DNA from: Uranotaenia lowii | Taxonomy: Eukaryota; Arthropoda; Insecta; Diptera; Culicidae | Length of the DNA: 64,000 nucleotides | Direction: 5' to 3' | Assembly: GCF_029784155.1 (NCBI RefSeq) | Contig: NC_073691.1 | Location: forward strand, 66,408,839-66,472,838 | Shown: positions 32,546 to 43,340 of the stretch, piece after piece | How the letters are laid out: each line of letters starts with the position of its first letter | Position numbering within the stretch: the stretch's first letter is position 1 | Notes under the pieces: model-generated | Seen by the model: only the letters and a program-made list of their open reading frames with translations | What the model was told of the DNA's origin: nothing | Databases searched by the model: none | Position numbers and translations under genes: made by a program

Positions 32546-33960
32546 TGTTTACGAAAAGTTGTCCGCTGTTGATCCAACTAAAGGTTCAGGTCCTGACTGC
32601 ATACCGCCATCGATTTTTAAATATTGTGCTGAATCCCTAGCTGGTCCGATTTGCAGTGTTCTAAATCGGTCACTTAATGAACGATCGTTCCCTAGCCCGT
32701 GGAAAATCGCTGCTATTTCGCCAATAAACAAATCGGGAAATGCGCACAAAGTCGAAAATTACCGTCCCATCTCAATTCTGAATTCTATTTCCAAAGTATA
32801 CGAAGCTTTGATGCAAGAAAGACTGTACGCCGCCGTTAAACCGTTCATATCCGAATCACAGCATGGCTTTGTGAAGAAGAGGTCGACTGTTAGTAACTTA
32901 ATGTGCTACGTAAGCTCAATCAGTAATAGCCTGGAAAAGGGTTGTCAAGTGGACTCGATTTATATCGATTTTGCTAAAGCTTTCGATCGAGTCCCGCACG
33001 ATTTACTTATCAGAAAGTTGGACCGACTTGGTTTTCCAACTTGGTCACTCGAGTGGATCAAGTCGTATCTCACAAATCGCTGCGCTTTCACGAAAATAAA
33101 TGGGTCACGATCTAGTGTATTCGAAACCCCGTCAGGAGTACCTCAAGGAAGCCACCTCGGACCGCTATTTTTCATTACATTTGTAAATGATCTATGTGAA
33201 AAACTCCACTCCGACAAGCTCCTGTATGCTGACGATTTGAAGCTTTTTAGGAGAATTCATAGTAATATAGATTGTATGGCACTGCAAGCTGATATCGCTA
33301 GGCTTGAAAGCTGGTGCCGCTTGAGCGGGATGCAGGCTAATGCAAAAAAATGCAAGGTAGTAAATTTTACTCGCTCACGAACCATCGTCAATTTTGCCTA
33401 CCGCCTATCTGAAAGTTATCTTGAAAACGTGAAGTCCATTTTAGATCTCGGAGTGAAGATTGATAACAGGCTCACATTTGCTTAACATATTGCAATTACT
33501 TCCGCAAAAGGTTTTTCTGCATTAGGATTTCTGCGTCGAAATACCGAGGAGTTTGACGACATCTATACTTTGAAAGCTGTTTACTGCGCATCAGTACGAA
33601 GCATTATGGAATACGCTGCACAGATATGGGCTCCTTTTCAGAGCACACAGAGTTACCGCCTTGAACGAGTTCAACGTAGTTTTATAAGGTATGCTTTACG
33701 GCGCCTTCCCTGGACTGAACCGCTTCGTCTTCCGTCTGACGAACAAAGATGCGCCCTTGTAAATCTGGCCACGCTTGAAAAACGTCGTACCGAACTTCAG
33801 CAAACTTTTATTTTTGACACCCTGACTCATCGTGTGGACTGCTCTTACATACTCCAGCGTGTCAATTAATACGTATCCACGAGGACGCTCCGACAACTCC
33901 AGTTTCTCTGGATACCTTACCACCGTACTGCGTATGCCGAAACCACCCAATCGACAAATG
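32545..33960 (+). pseudogene. CR1 reverse transcriptase 1 (one nonsense, frameshifts)
   Basis: The polymerase reads from GSGPDCIPPSIFKYC through IYIDFAKAFDRVPH (motif A), SGVPQGSHLGPL (motif B) and YADD (33225-33236, motif C). All catalytic Asp residues are present. A TAA at 33483-33485 stands where the related copy at 34.6 kb has Gln (in 'SFAQHI'), a simple C-to-T change. The thumb and C-terminal part continues in the same frame to 33869. Another frameshift near 33866 precedes a short tail reading RIHEDAPTTPVSL. A single early stop and one or two shifts suggest moderate age. Confidence 0.85.
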
Positions 33961-34610
33961 CTGTGAACGTTTCAATGTAGTGTATCATCTGTTTGATTTT
34001 AATGTATGTAAACGTAAATTTAAACTAGACATAAGTAGAATAACCTAGTTTTTAAGAAATTTGTCTGTATGGTAATATCTCATCCAAAGACAAAGTAATA
34101 AATATTTATTTCGATATTTCGGAATCGATAGTAGCCCTCTCGATCCGCAAACCTCCTCGGACTCGACCTCTAGCGTAACCTCCTGGCTGGCCTGGGACAT
34201 CTCGCTGGCTGGTCTCTGCGCAGGAGCTGGTTTGTCCCTCTGCACTGGCTACTGCAAAACTTGCTTTACGCAAGTCTAACAAACTTTAAAGACTCATTAT
34301 TTTCCAATCCAGACGCACCTGGGCCCAGAACCTGTTGAAAACGCAGTGTTCAGTGGTGGAATGAAGTGAATCTCATTCTCATTCTTCGTCTACTCGGTGC
34401 AATTGTTACTTGTATTATTAGCGATAGCTTATTCGTCGCTGTTCGCACTTGGACCCCATGACCGGGAAAGTACTCGTTTCTCAATGAGTGAAATAAAACT
34501 TCTGCCCAGAATATCTGGCAACACTATTGTGTTACCACGAATCTAATATGAGTAGTCTCACTTTAACGTATGATAATGTAAACATTTGTACCGTGTACCG
34601 TTCAACGCTG

Positions 34611-35605
34611 ACAAATCTGGTGTGCTATGTAAATGAGTTGCACACCGCAACAAATAAAAAAAAATGCTAGTTGATTCAATATATATCGATTTTGCTAAGG
34701 TTTTCGACAAAGTACAACACAGCATAGCAACAACAAAACTCGAACGCTACGGTTTTCCTTCATGGATAATAAAATGGCTGCATTCCTACCTGGTAAACCG
34801 CCAAGGTTACGTAAACATCCGAGGAACAAACTCTATAGAATTCGACATGCCATCCGGTGTTCCTCAAGGTAGTCACCTAGGGCCGCTTATCTTTGTGCTT
34901 TTCATAAACGACATAGCTACCTACCTCAACACGACTAAACTACTATACTTCGATGACCTAAAAATTTACAGAGTCATTGACTCGATAGTGGACTGCATTG
35001 CGCTTCAGGAAGATATGAACAAATTATTATTATGGTGTGATACGCATGGGATGGAAGTGAATGTCGGAAAGTGTAAATGCATAAGTTTTTTCAGGACTAG
35101 AGCATCAATTGTATACAAATATTCGCTCAGGGACTCCACCTTAGAAAGAATTTCAACGATAAAAGATCTCGGAATTACTTTCGATCAAAAGCTCTCGTTC
35201 GCACAGCATATCTCGACAACCACAGCAAAAGCGTTTGCCTTATTCGGATTTCTTCGCCGAAATACACTGAGTTTTGAAGACCCCTATGCTCTTAAAACAG
35301 TATTCTGCTCGATAGTACGAAGTGTACTGGAATATGCTGCACCTGTTTGGGCACCTTACCAATCCGTTCACATCGAAAGGATAGAGAGGGTCCAGAAAAA
35401 ATTTCTTCGCTATGCACTACGAAGATTGCCTTGGCGAGATTCTGTACGTTTACCACCTTATTCCGAGAGATGTGGTCTTATGTCACTGACGTCTTTGAGT
35501 AATAGGAGGACGTACTTGCAACGAATTTTCGTGTACGATATCTTAACAAACGTTATTGATTGCCCGCAACTGCTGCATTCTTTCAATTTGCACGCTCCAG
35601 CTTGA
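34611..35605 (+). pseudogene. CR1 reverse transcriptase 2, with YFDD active site
   Basis: The main frame (34664-35605, 313 codons) starts at an internal ATG by chance. The element's reading actually begins upstream in another frame (TNLVCYVNEL, 34611-34640) and is shifted by an A run at 34656-34664. Motif A is IYIDFAKVFDKVQH, motif B SGVPQGSHLGPL. Motif C reads Tyr-Phe-Asp-Asp (34946-34957) instead of Tyr-Ala-Asp-Asp. The thumb region includes RRNTLSFEDPYALKTVFCS and the conserved LEYAAPVWAP. After the stop at 35603 a shifted tail (QLRNQNFLWL) continues to about 35760. Confidence 0.85.
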
Positions 35606-35854
35606 CAACTACGCAATCAAAATTTTCTCTGGCTACCAAGAAGCAGAACGAGTTTTGGCCAAAATCATCCACTACATCGATGCGGTCATGCTTTCAACGA
35701 AGTTTCCCACCTGTTCGACTTTAACGTATCAAATTCGATGTTTAAACGTTCGATCCTTGATTTAACTTAATTTTAAAATGATACATTGTATGTTACTTAG
35801 GTTAATTTTTAATTTTAAGACGTTAAGTCTGTATGACTTCACGGTGAAAGACTC

Positions 35855-35888
35855 CAATAAAATAAAATAAAATAAAATAAAATAAAAT
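35855..35888 (+). repeat. (ATAAA)n microsatellite at CR1 3' end
   Basis: About six units of ATAAA follow 'GAAAGACTCC'. This is the likely 3' terminus of CR1 copy 2. Confidence 0.85.
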
Positions 35889-36112
35889 CATTAGCCTATT
35901 GTTCTTAGCAATCATCAGTTGCGAATTGGCGCAAAGAGAACAGAACCATAACAAACTGTTTCGGATCTTCGACGGACGGCGGTTTCTGCAGATCACTGCT
36001 GGTGGATCGGGTGATGGGTGAACTCTAAATACTGGGGCGTATACCCATGATGGGAGACCAAGTCTGCCCTTTTGCGTTCATCGGTTTACTCATTTCCAAG
36101 TCAAACTCTAAC

Positions 36113-36350
36113 ATATATATGTACTCTTATTCAGGCTTCGGACGGCTCCTGAGGTGTCACTCATAAGTGCAAGAGCAAAGCTTCACAAAGAGGAGTGGAA
36201 CCCACACTCTTGTGAGCGCTAAAACCGCACATACTCTGCTCATGCTTCCCGAAAAATAAATGTTCGACACTCACTTAAATGAGTGATGTGTGCTCCGTCA
36301 GTGTACCTCTTAGAGCGTGCTCTTAGGGAAATGAAGTGTGTTTTTAGGAA
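36113..36350 (+). repeat. GAGC-rich repeat, inverse of 39300-39540
   Basis: CTTATTCAGGCTTCGGACGG near 36127 matches, in inverted orientation, AGTCCGAAGCCTGCTCTTAT near 39510. Both regions are full of AGAGC/GCTCT and CACTC/GAGTG words. Two inverted copies, or the two ends of one larger unit, are possible. Confidence 0.5.
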
Positions 36351-37130
36351 ACCGTCCTTCCCATCATCATGTGCGTAGCAAAAAAAAGACGTTCATTAAT
36401 GGAATTCTTAGGCAGCGCTTTGAAAGCAAAGCGTGCAAGCGCTTGGTGCCGAGGTTCAAATTCCAATGGTTTTTTGAAATTTAAGTTAATGTAAAATAAT
36501 CGTTTACATCAACTTAATTACATATATCTACATTATTATGACAATAGATAAATAGGGAAAATTTTAAATTTTCACCATAAAATTTAAAAAAAATTCTACG
36601 TACATTCTGATGACTGTTTGATGCCACATGACTAAGTAATTGCATAAAACATCTAGCACTACTATTTTTCAGATCTCTGGGAGAATCATATGGAATGATT
36701 AGGAATTTCACATCTCGCTGAAAATCTCATGTTAATCATTTGAGTATTCATAATGCATATTAAACTTATGATTTCAATGAGGTTCTTTTTGGGTTGTCTC
36801 TTGAAACCTATACATAAAATATAACTCATCGACAAATAACACCGAGTTTCAAGCAAAATGGAAAATTAACCATAAAGATAAAAATAACAATTTTCCGAAT
36901 AACATAATGAGCAACATTTTAAAAATAAAAAAGACTTATAAAAGTTACGAAATGCCTTAAGTTTGTCATTTTTTTACTATCGTCGTTTTTGTAGTTTTAA
37001 CTGTATAATCACTAATGTAGTTTTGCATTTTGGTTTTCAGCTTTGTGTTATCTATCCATCTTGTTGAATTTATGAGAAATTCAGAACCAAATTTATAAAA
37101 ACTTGGCTAATTTTTGAGAAAGTTTAAAAA
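36350..37130. other. No gene recognised
   Basis: AT-rich DNA. A weak B-box-like AGGTTCAAATTCC lies near 36452, but no A-box or tRNA fold can be made out. Confidence 0.4.
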
Positions 37131-37139
37131 ATTTAGTTT

Positions 37140-37440
37140 GCATCTACATACATTAGATTGAGTCCATTTGAAGTAATTTTAGAATTACTAAAACTCTCAG
37201 GTCTCAAATACTTCGTTGCAGAATTTTAAAGTAACGATTACAAGAGTAAAATTAAATTTTCAGGTTTGTATGAAAAAAAAAACATTTTGTTCGGAACTAA
37301 GAAAACTTTTTCTCTTCTAACTCTTGAACCGAGCTATCTAATCTTTTTTTCCGATTTATAAATTCTCTAATGAACTGAATAACTATGCCGAAGCTCTTGA
37401 AATGTACGCTGAAATATTTAACAAAGGCTTATAAAGGGAT
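37140..37440 (+). repeat. Worn single copy of the 47-kb palindrome arm
   Basis: CATTAGATTGAG, AGGTCTCAAATACTTCGT and TTTCAGGTTTGTATG follow the same order as in the left arm at 47108-47490, at lower identity. Confidence 0.55.
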
Positions 37441-37839
37441 CAAAAGTAAATTTTGAAATAAATTGTCTCCATTTCAAACAGGATCGAGTAATTTAACACT
37501 GTTAGATTTTAAAGTATGCTGCACACAAAACGTGAAACTATTTGGTTGGAATGAAAATAAGCGTGATTTAAATGAAGAATTTTTTTCTACTCATGATGAA
37601 ATCTATAATTTTACTTGCTTCACAAATATAGCATATTTATTTCCATTAGGGTAGCAGCCAAATGGGTCATGTCGAATTTCGAAAACCGCGTATAAACATT
37701 TTGTGGATTGGCCCAAAAAACTGATTTCTGCAAAATTTCAACTCATTTGGACTTTATTTTGGGGTGCCTCAAAACGCTCAAAATTTCGGTTTTTGCCCTC
37801 AAAAATCACCTAGGGGGGAACCAAAGGAAATCAGATAAA

Positions 37840-38400
37840 TCGAAATTTTAAATTTTATGCCAAAATACTTAAAAATCTTGAAAAAAAAAATTGGCAAAAA
37901 TTTACCTCCAAAATTTAAAAATCAAATAATTTGGTTTGTTTTAAATTTTTTTTCCATTTGTAAAAATGTAATTTCAAAATCCTAAAATATCTGTTTTTTC
38001 CTAGAGTTGCAAACAAACAGCTCTCCTGATGAAACCAAAAAGCATTTAGAAGCAAACGGGTTGTTGAATGTTAAATATCTACATTTCCTCTTTGTATATG
38101 TATAGTTATAATGCTATTTTTATAGTCATTTAGAGATAAATATTTGATATTGAAAAAAAGGACATTTTCCAAGAGTGAGCCCGTATTGGACAAATGGATA
38201 TCAAATGGTTAACTTTGAAGAAAAAATGAAAATGGAAATAGTGGGAGGGCCTAGAGGAATGTGTGATGGTAAAATATCATTTGTATTTTGTAGCTCAAAC
38301 TATTTAGCAATTATTTTAATTTTTGCCCCTAAATGTATGCACCATAATAGTTATTTTTTCGATTATAAATGTAATTAAAAGAAAACGTTAAAAAGCAAGG
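37840..38400 (+). repeat. Repeat family C, uninterrupted copy
   Basis: The segment aligns with 43480-44360 in the same orientation: GCAAACAAACA, CATTTAGAAGCAA, TTTTCCAAGA and GAAATAGTG..GGGCCTAGAG. The spot where the hAT MITE sits at 43823 is unbroken here (GTGGGAGG at 38241-38248). It has no coding capacity. A short third copy lies near 57560-57720. Confidence 0.65.
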
Positions 38401-38754
38401 TAAAATTTTAAAACTAGCATTTGTTATTATTATGATGGTGTTTTGTATCCTTCATGATCAAGAAAACTCGTTAAAATCGTCAAAATAGAGACAGATCTAT
38501 GTAACCCCAAAGCATCAAAATCAATACAGAGACGAAATCGATTTTTAAATCATATTCAAAGTGGTCTAATATATTTCTGCAACCATGTTTTACGTTCATA
38601 GCAGTCCAGTATTGATTTTAAAAATATAAAACATGCCACATTCCCCTGTACAGAAAAAATAATCGCAAAATATTGAAAAAAATGAGCAGTATTACCCGGA
38701 CTACGGTATGTTGTTATTGTATTTTTTTTAAATAACATAACTTACCGAAACAAT

Positions 38755-38930
38755 TAGGCCTTTTCAAAACGACATATATTGGTCAAAATTGTAGCCCGTA
38801 AAATAGTTAGTCAAATCGCTTACAATTATTAGTCACTAAGAAATCCATGACGACACTTAAATATCAACATGGATATCAACTTGTTTCTGACAAACATTTT
38901 GGGCATTGTTTGCTAGTATATGCTAGTATT
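38755..38930 (+). mobile_element. Truncated copy of the CAGTCCCCCC element
   Basis: GTCAAAATTGTAGCCCGTAA, ACAATTATTAGTCAC and AATATCAACATGGA line up with 21797-21900. Both terminal inverted repeats are missing. Confidence 0.75.
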
Positions 38931-39299
38931 GGTATTGGTATTGATTTTATTCATGAATTCAAAACCAGCCGAATTCAAAACGAAGATCTTGTTAATAACA
39001 TCCTCGACACTAGCTAGCGGACTGTAAAACTAAGTTTCAATGTTTAATCAGCACCACTACTGCGAATCACTTATTCTACCTTTCCCACCGTGGGGGAGCA
39101 ATTTAGTTTCACCCGGTGAAGCACATTCGGATCGGTTCTAAGCGTGACTCGTTTTGTTTGTTGTTTGATAGACTTATATTTAACCAAAGTGCATAAGATT
39201 ATATTGTTCTATTTCTTTCCGACTTGATGTTATTATCTTTTTGATTAATCTTTTAAAAAAACAGCTAGAAACGAACCAAAGCGAACAGCCCAATCAATT

Positions 39300-39540
39300 A
39301 ATGACTTGGACGCACATTGTGTACACCTTAGGAGTACTCTTTGGGAAACGCTCTTATAGAGTGCTCATTTCAATTTTGAGTGTAATGTGAGTGACGAAAA
39401 ACGCTCCCTGTGTGTATCGTCACTCCGCTCCAATCGACCACTCTTGCTCCGCTCACAACAAAATTTAAAGAGCGGAGCTGATTGTTACACCGCTCTTGTT
39501 GGGCTCTGAAAAGAGTCCGAAGCCTGCTCTTATTACGATT
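39300..39540 (-). repeat. GAGC-rich repeat, inverse of 36113-36350
   Basis: See the partner copy. It runs directly into the GC-rich block that starts near 39520. Confidence 0.45.
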
Positions 39541-40505
39541 CAAGACTAAGGACCTCTACTCTGAGGACTTCACCCGGCCTCTACTCGTAACTCGAGGCTC
39601 GTGTCTGTCACAGCTCACGTCCGGAACTTTACGGAACTACTCAAATGGTTCATCCTACACACCGACTTTCGTCCCCGGCAGCTTCCGTAATAAGGGGCGC
39701 GTTCTACTCGGATACTCCACGGTGGTGGTGGTATCATCCTACACTTACGTTTGCGACTTACCTAGCAGCTCGGCATACTTAGAAGGTAAAGTCTTATCTT
39801 TGTATGCTAGCAGGGTTCGTTTGCACTCTGCCCTCCGCCGAAAGGGCATTGTACCCCTGACGACTCAGATGAACTCCGTCGATGATGTCATTCTAAACCG
39901 ACTAGAGTAGCTCACCAGACGCCACTTTAAGCGAAAGTCTCCCGCGGTGTGAATACTCTTTTCCCTACGAGTTCGACTGCAGAGAAGGTATTGTCTTATC
40001 TCGGCAGATTCCATCGCAAGAGGCGCGTTATACTCGAATACTCCGCGACAGTAACGATGGAGATTTTCTACACAACCTATGCTGCGTACCTTGCAGCTCG
40101 GCATTCGAAGAAGGTGTACTTAGGCTCTGCGACGTAGTTCCACCTCTCCGTGGTGCAGAGTGGAAACGTGTCTACAGACTCGTCACCTGTAGATGTACAG
40201 CCAAGAGAACTACACGTCACACTTGGTACAGTCAGCTACCGACGGGCTGCGTGCCGAGTGGGACAAAAACGTGGTCGTTACGACCCCTCCAACGTGTATC
40301 GGGTAGTCGCGACCCCGATATGCGGGACGACCAAATGTTCGAGCGGGTGTTGGTCGAATTCGCGCGTCGGGTGGTCCTAGCCCTGATTCGCGGATATGAC
40401 CGACTCACGACGGGCAGAGGGGCCTTGTGCCGTAATATGTGGTGCCCATTGGATGGGCCTCAGGATGGGTCTCGAAGTGTCGAGACGGAGAAAAAGTGGG
40501 ATTTG
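39520..40505. repeat. GC-rich repeat related to the R1-element 3' region
   Basis: Blocks at 39520-40140 match the reverse complement of 28330-28745. Within the block, CGCG..TACTCGGATACTCC at about 39698 recurs at about 40024 (TACTCGAATACTCC), a period of about 326 bp, and GCAGCTCGGCAT also occurs twice. Frames at 39482-39910, 39949-40137 and 40150-40508 cross these repeats without a known domain, so I do not call them genes. Confidence 0.5.
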
Positions 40506-40521
40506 TGATTATCTCCAGACC

Positions 40522-40735
40522 CGAGGAGAGGCGAGTTGTTCTCGTCTCGAATTGGGTCAAGAGACAGAATGAACGAGGGCTCTCGAGACACGAGGAGAGG
40601 TGGGTATAGACGCCTCAATTTGTGTCAAGAGGGGGAATGTGAGAGGGCCTCGAGTCGTGAGGAGAGGCGGGTCATGACGTCACGAATTGCGACAAGAGGC
40701 CGCATGTGGGACTCGAGTCACGAGTAGCGGCTAAC
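40522..40735 (+). repeat. 68-bp GC-rich tandem repeat, three units
   Basis: GAGGAGAGG starts units at 40522, 40591 and 40658, and a fourth is cut short (GAGTAGCGG near 40721). Each has a CTCGA palindrome and a 'GACAAGAGG/GTCAAGAG' word. Composition is far from that of the AT-rich surroundings. Confidence 0.75.
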
Positions 40736-40789
40736 GGACTGCCAACCCGTAAGTCGTGAATCGTGACAAAGAGTGGAAGATGATTGCTG

Positions 40790-41012
40790 GTGTAGTACGA
40801 TTAAAACGAGTATTTTGCCGTGGAGCGCCTTACAAGAAGTCGATAGACCGGCTCGTTTTTTGGCTCGATGCACGGTTGTAGACGATACACCCAGCTTCCC
40901 AGACTTCCTGGCTGTCGAAAAACGTTCCCCAAACACTTTAATTACATTTGTAACGGTTGATTTGGTAACTTTTAGCGATTTTGCTAGCTTTGCGTGCGAG
41001 TAGCTCGGATTT
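40790..41012 (-). pseudogene. ITmD37E transposase fragment with internal deletion
   Basis: On the minus strand the N-terminal reading matches the copy at 19 kb: the region of the first helix-turn-helix (41012-40935), then VFGERFSTARKSG joined directly to LGVSSTTVHRAKKRAGLST. About 35 codons between the two helix-turn-helix parts are missing, and everything after RAGLST is lost. The catalytic domain and both terminal repeats are absent. It keeps the unshifted bases at the two sites where the 19-kb copy is frameshifted, so together they show the ancestral reading. Confidence 0.85.
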
Positions 41013-41079
41013 AAGTTCTGTAAAATCTAATATAATTTTTTTTTCTTTTTGGTATGCACACAAAAACATTTTCCGGATC

Positions 41080-42475
41080 TGGGACACAGAACAGCTACCG
41101 GAGGAGTGGAAGGAGGGGGTAATATGCCCCATATACAAGAAGGGCGACAAATTGGACTGTGAGAACTACCGAGCGATCACTGTCCTCAATGCCGCCTACA
41201 AAGTGTTGTCCCGAATCCTACTCCACCGCCTAACGCCACAAGCAAACAGATTCGTGGAAAGTCATCAGGTCGACTTCATGGAGGGACGGTCAACGACGGA
41301 CCAGATATTCACATTACGGCAAATCCTCAAAAAATGCCGGAAACACCAAGTCCCTACGCACCATCTATTCATCGACTTCATAGCCGCATACGACACGATC
41401 GACCGTAACGAGCTATGGAAAATCACGGACGAGAACGGCTTTTCCGGGAAGCTGATCATACTGATCAAGGCGACGATGAACGGAACGCAGTGCTGTGTGC
41501 GGATTTCGGGTTAATTGTCGAGTTCATTCGAATCGCGCAGGGGGTTTCGACAAGGTGATGGTCTATCCTGCATGATGTTCAACGTGGCGCTTGAAGGTGT
41601 TATTCGACGAGCGGTGGGCGAAATGCGGGCACGATTTTCAACAGATCCAGTCAACTTATTTGCTTTGCCGACGACATTGATATAGTCGGCAGATCATCTG
41701 CGGCGGTGGAGGAGATCTACCGCAAACTGAAACGCGAAGCAGGAAGGATTGGGTTGATGATTAATACGTCCAAGACGAAGTACATGCTGGCCTGCGGATC
41801 CGAGACCGACCGAACCCGCTTGTCCAGTAATAACAAGGTCACGATCGACGGCGACGAGCTGGAGATAGTCGAAGACTTTGTCTATCTCGGCTCACTGGTG
41901 ACCGCAGACAATGACACCAGCCAATAGATCCGGAGGCGAATTATCAGCGGAATTCGTGCCTACTATGGACTCCACAAGCAACTGCGGTCGAGAAGACTTA
42001 GCCCGCGCACGAAGTGTAACCTGTATATGACGCTCATTAGACCGGTTGTTCTCTACGGGCACGAGACATGGATATTGCTCGAGGAGGACCTGCGTACACT
42101 CGGAGTATTCGAGCGGCGAGTGTTAAGAACCATCTTTGGCGGCGTACAGGAGAACGGAGTGTGGAGGCGAAGGATGAACCACGAGCTCGCGCGACTCTAC
42201 GGCGAACTCAGTATCCAGAAGTAGGTGAAGGCTGGCCGGATACGCTGGGCGGGACATGTTGCGAGAATGCCGGACGACTGTCCTGCAAAACAGGTGTTCG
42301 CTACGAATCCGGAACAAGACGAGCGGGGGCGCAACGAGTGAGGTAGTTAGACCAAGTGGAGTGTGATTTGGTGAACGTGGGGTGCCCGAGAAATTGGAGA
42401 ACGGTTGCCATGGACCGAGTGAATTTTAGGAATTATGTTCGTCAAGTTATGTCGTGAGACGGGACACTATGTAAT
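41080..42475 (+). mobile_element. Non-LTR retrotransposon, 5' truncated, clade unsure
   Basis: The element joins the ITmD37E fragment almost directly at its 5' side and ends near 42475 after GTTATGTCGTGAGACGGGAC and an A-rich stretch. Only the reverse transcriptase and C-terminal part remain. The type with 'CENYRAITVLNAAYKVLSRI' and 'FERRVLRTIFGG' is abundant in mosquitoes. I believe it lies near the RTE/JAM group, but cannot settle this from memory. Confidence 0.8.
41083..42420 (+). pseudogene. Reverse transcriptase of that element, multiply broken
   Basis: The first frame (to 41514) has LPEEWKEGVICPIYKKGDKL, ENYRAITVLNAAYKVLSRIL, the 'GRSTTDQIF' palm segment and motif A in LFIDFIAAYDTIDR. 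Frame changes follow between 41510 and 41660, a region that still reads QGDGLSC (motif B side) and FADDIDIVG (motif C, near 41673). The frame 41706-41927 continues with KLKREAGRIGLMINTSKTKY and DFVYLGSLVTADNDTSQ and stops at TAG 41925. The next frame (to 42224) holds TLIRPVVLYGHETW and FERRVLRTIFGGVQENGVW, with a further stop after 'LSIQK'. The catalytic Asp pair is intact but the gene cannot be read through. Confidence 0.85.
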
Positions 42476-42479
42476 TAAA

Positions 42480-43340
42480 AATACAAAAACATTTCACGAC
42501 ATAAAAATAGATAAAATCTTATACCTAGCTATTTAAAAAATGACATAGATTCAGGAAAATACAACAACAACGCAGCCTTCCTTGATGACGGTCAAATTCA
42601 TGACTGAAACTTTGGGCAATGAGTTTTGTGCTGTTTTTTTTCAAATATTTTAACAGACTGCCGAAACTTCCTGAGGTAGACTAAATGCCTACAAAAAATT
42701 CAAGTCTCCATCTTAGTGGAAATGCATTCCTTCATCGGAAGTGAAATCAGTTCATAAAAAAAACACAAAAACTCCTTCAGATAAACCCTTCTCTGACATT
42801 CATCGGCGCGCAATCGATGAGCCCTCCAGGGATCCGGTATCAATATCCCAGATAATTGCTTTCCGTTGGCCACGTATTCACTTTTTCCGCCGCAGGGCAA
42901 CTCAAGAGGTTTGCACTGCTGCTGAAAAATCCTTCATTCTCGGTTTAGCTTTTCCCACACACAAACAATCCTTACGTGGCCCTGAAGCGAAAAGCCTTTA
43001 TCCGGTGAAGGAGAAAATTGTTTTGTTCCTATGCATCACGTACCTCTACCAAGGCAAGGGGTAGCTCGCATCGCATCACATCGGCTATTGTGCTCATTCT
43101 TCATCTAGATTACGTAGACAACTGTCGGTTGGAGCGAAAAAAAATTGTTGTTTCAAATCTTTCGTATAAGTGCCGTGGGTCAGACGAATCCCTATTGGAC
43201 GTTTTCGGAAGAAAAAAAAAGGTTTTTGTTTTAGACTGATCGATGGGTAAATAGTGCAATGGATCTACTTTGGACTGCTTTGGGAACTGGCAATGCTAAT
43301 ATTTGAAATAGTCAAAGAAATCATCCATTTTTTTAAGTAC
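42480..43340. other. No gene recognised
   Basis: 42740-43250 is less AT-rich, with a 107-codon frame (42741-43064) of mixed composition and no domain. Its mirror on the minus strand (42700-42900) suggests shadow frames. Confidence 0.35.

Larger units (their letters stand above)
31544..34100 (+). mobile_element. CR1-clade non-LTR retrotransposon 1 (5' truncated)
   Basis: The element holds the end of an apurinic-like endonuclease and a whole reverse transcriptase in the order expected for CR1-clade ORF2, followed by a 3' region. SGVPQGSHLGPL and YADD within 'LLYADDLKLF' favour CR1 (T1/Q-like in mosquitoes) over Jockey or R1. A relative in the same orientation starts 0.5 kb downstream. Confidence 0.8.
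34590..35890 (+). mobile_element. CR1-clade non-LTR retrotransposon 2 (5' truncated)
   Basis: A second, related CR1 family member begins inside the reverse transcriptase, near the TNLVCYVNEL segment (34611). It ends in about six copies of ATAAA (35855-35888). CR1-clade elements commonly end in short tandem repeats rather than poly-A. Confidence 0.85.

Noticed and set aside
35556..35765. 69-codon ORF after the second CR1 gene
   Set aside because: It is an off-frame reading of the CR1 C-terminal tail.
36400..36475. tRNA-like sequence (AGGTTCAAATTCC)
   Set aside because: Only a B-box-like word is present; no A-box or arms.
39482..39910. 142-codon ORF as a gene
   Set aside because: It crosses repeats shared with the reverse strand of 28.3-28.7 kb and has no domain.
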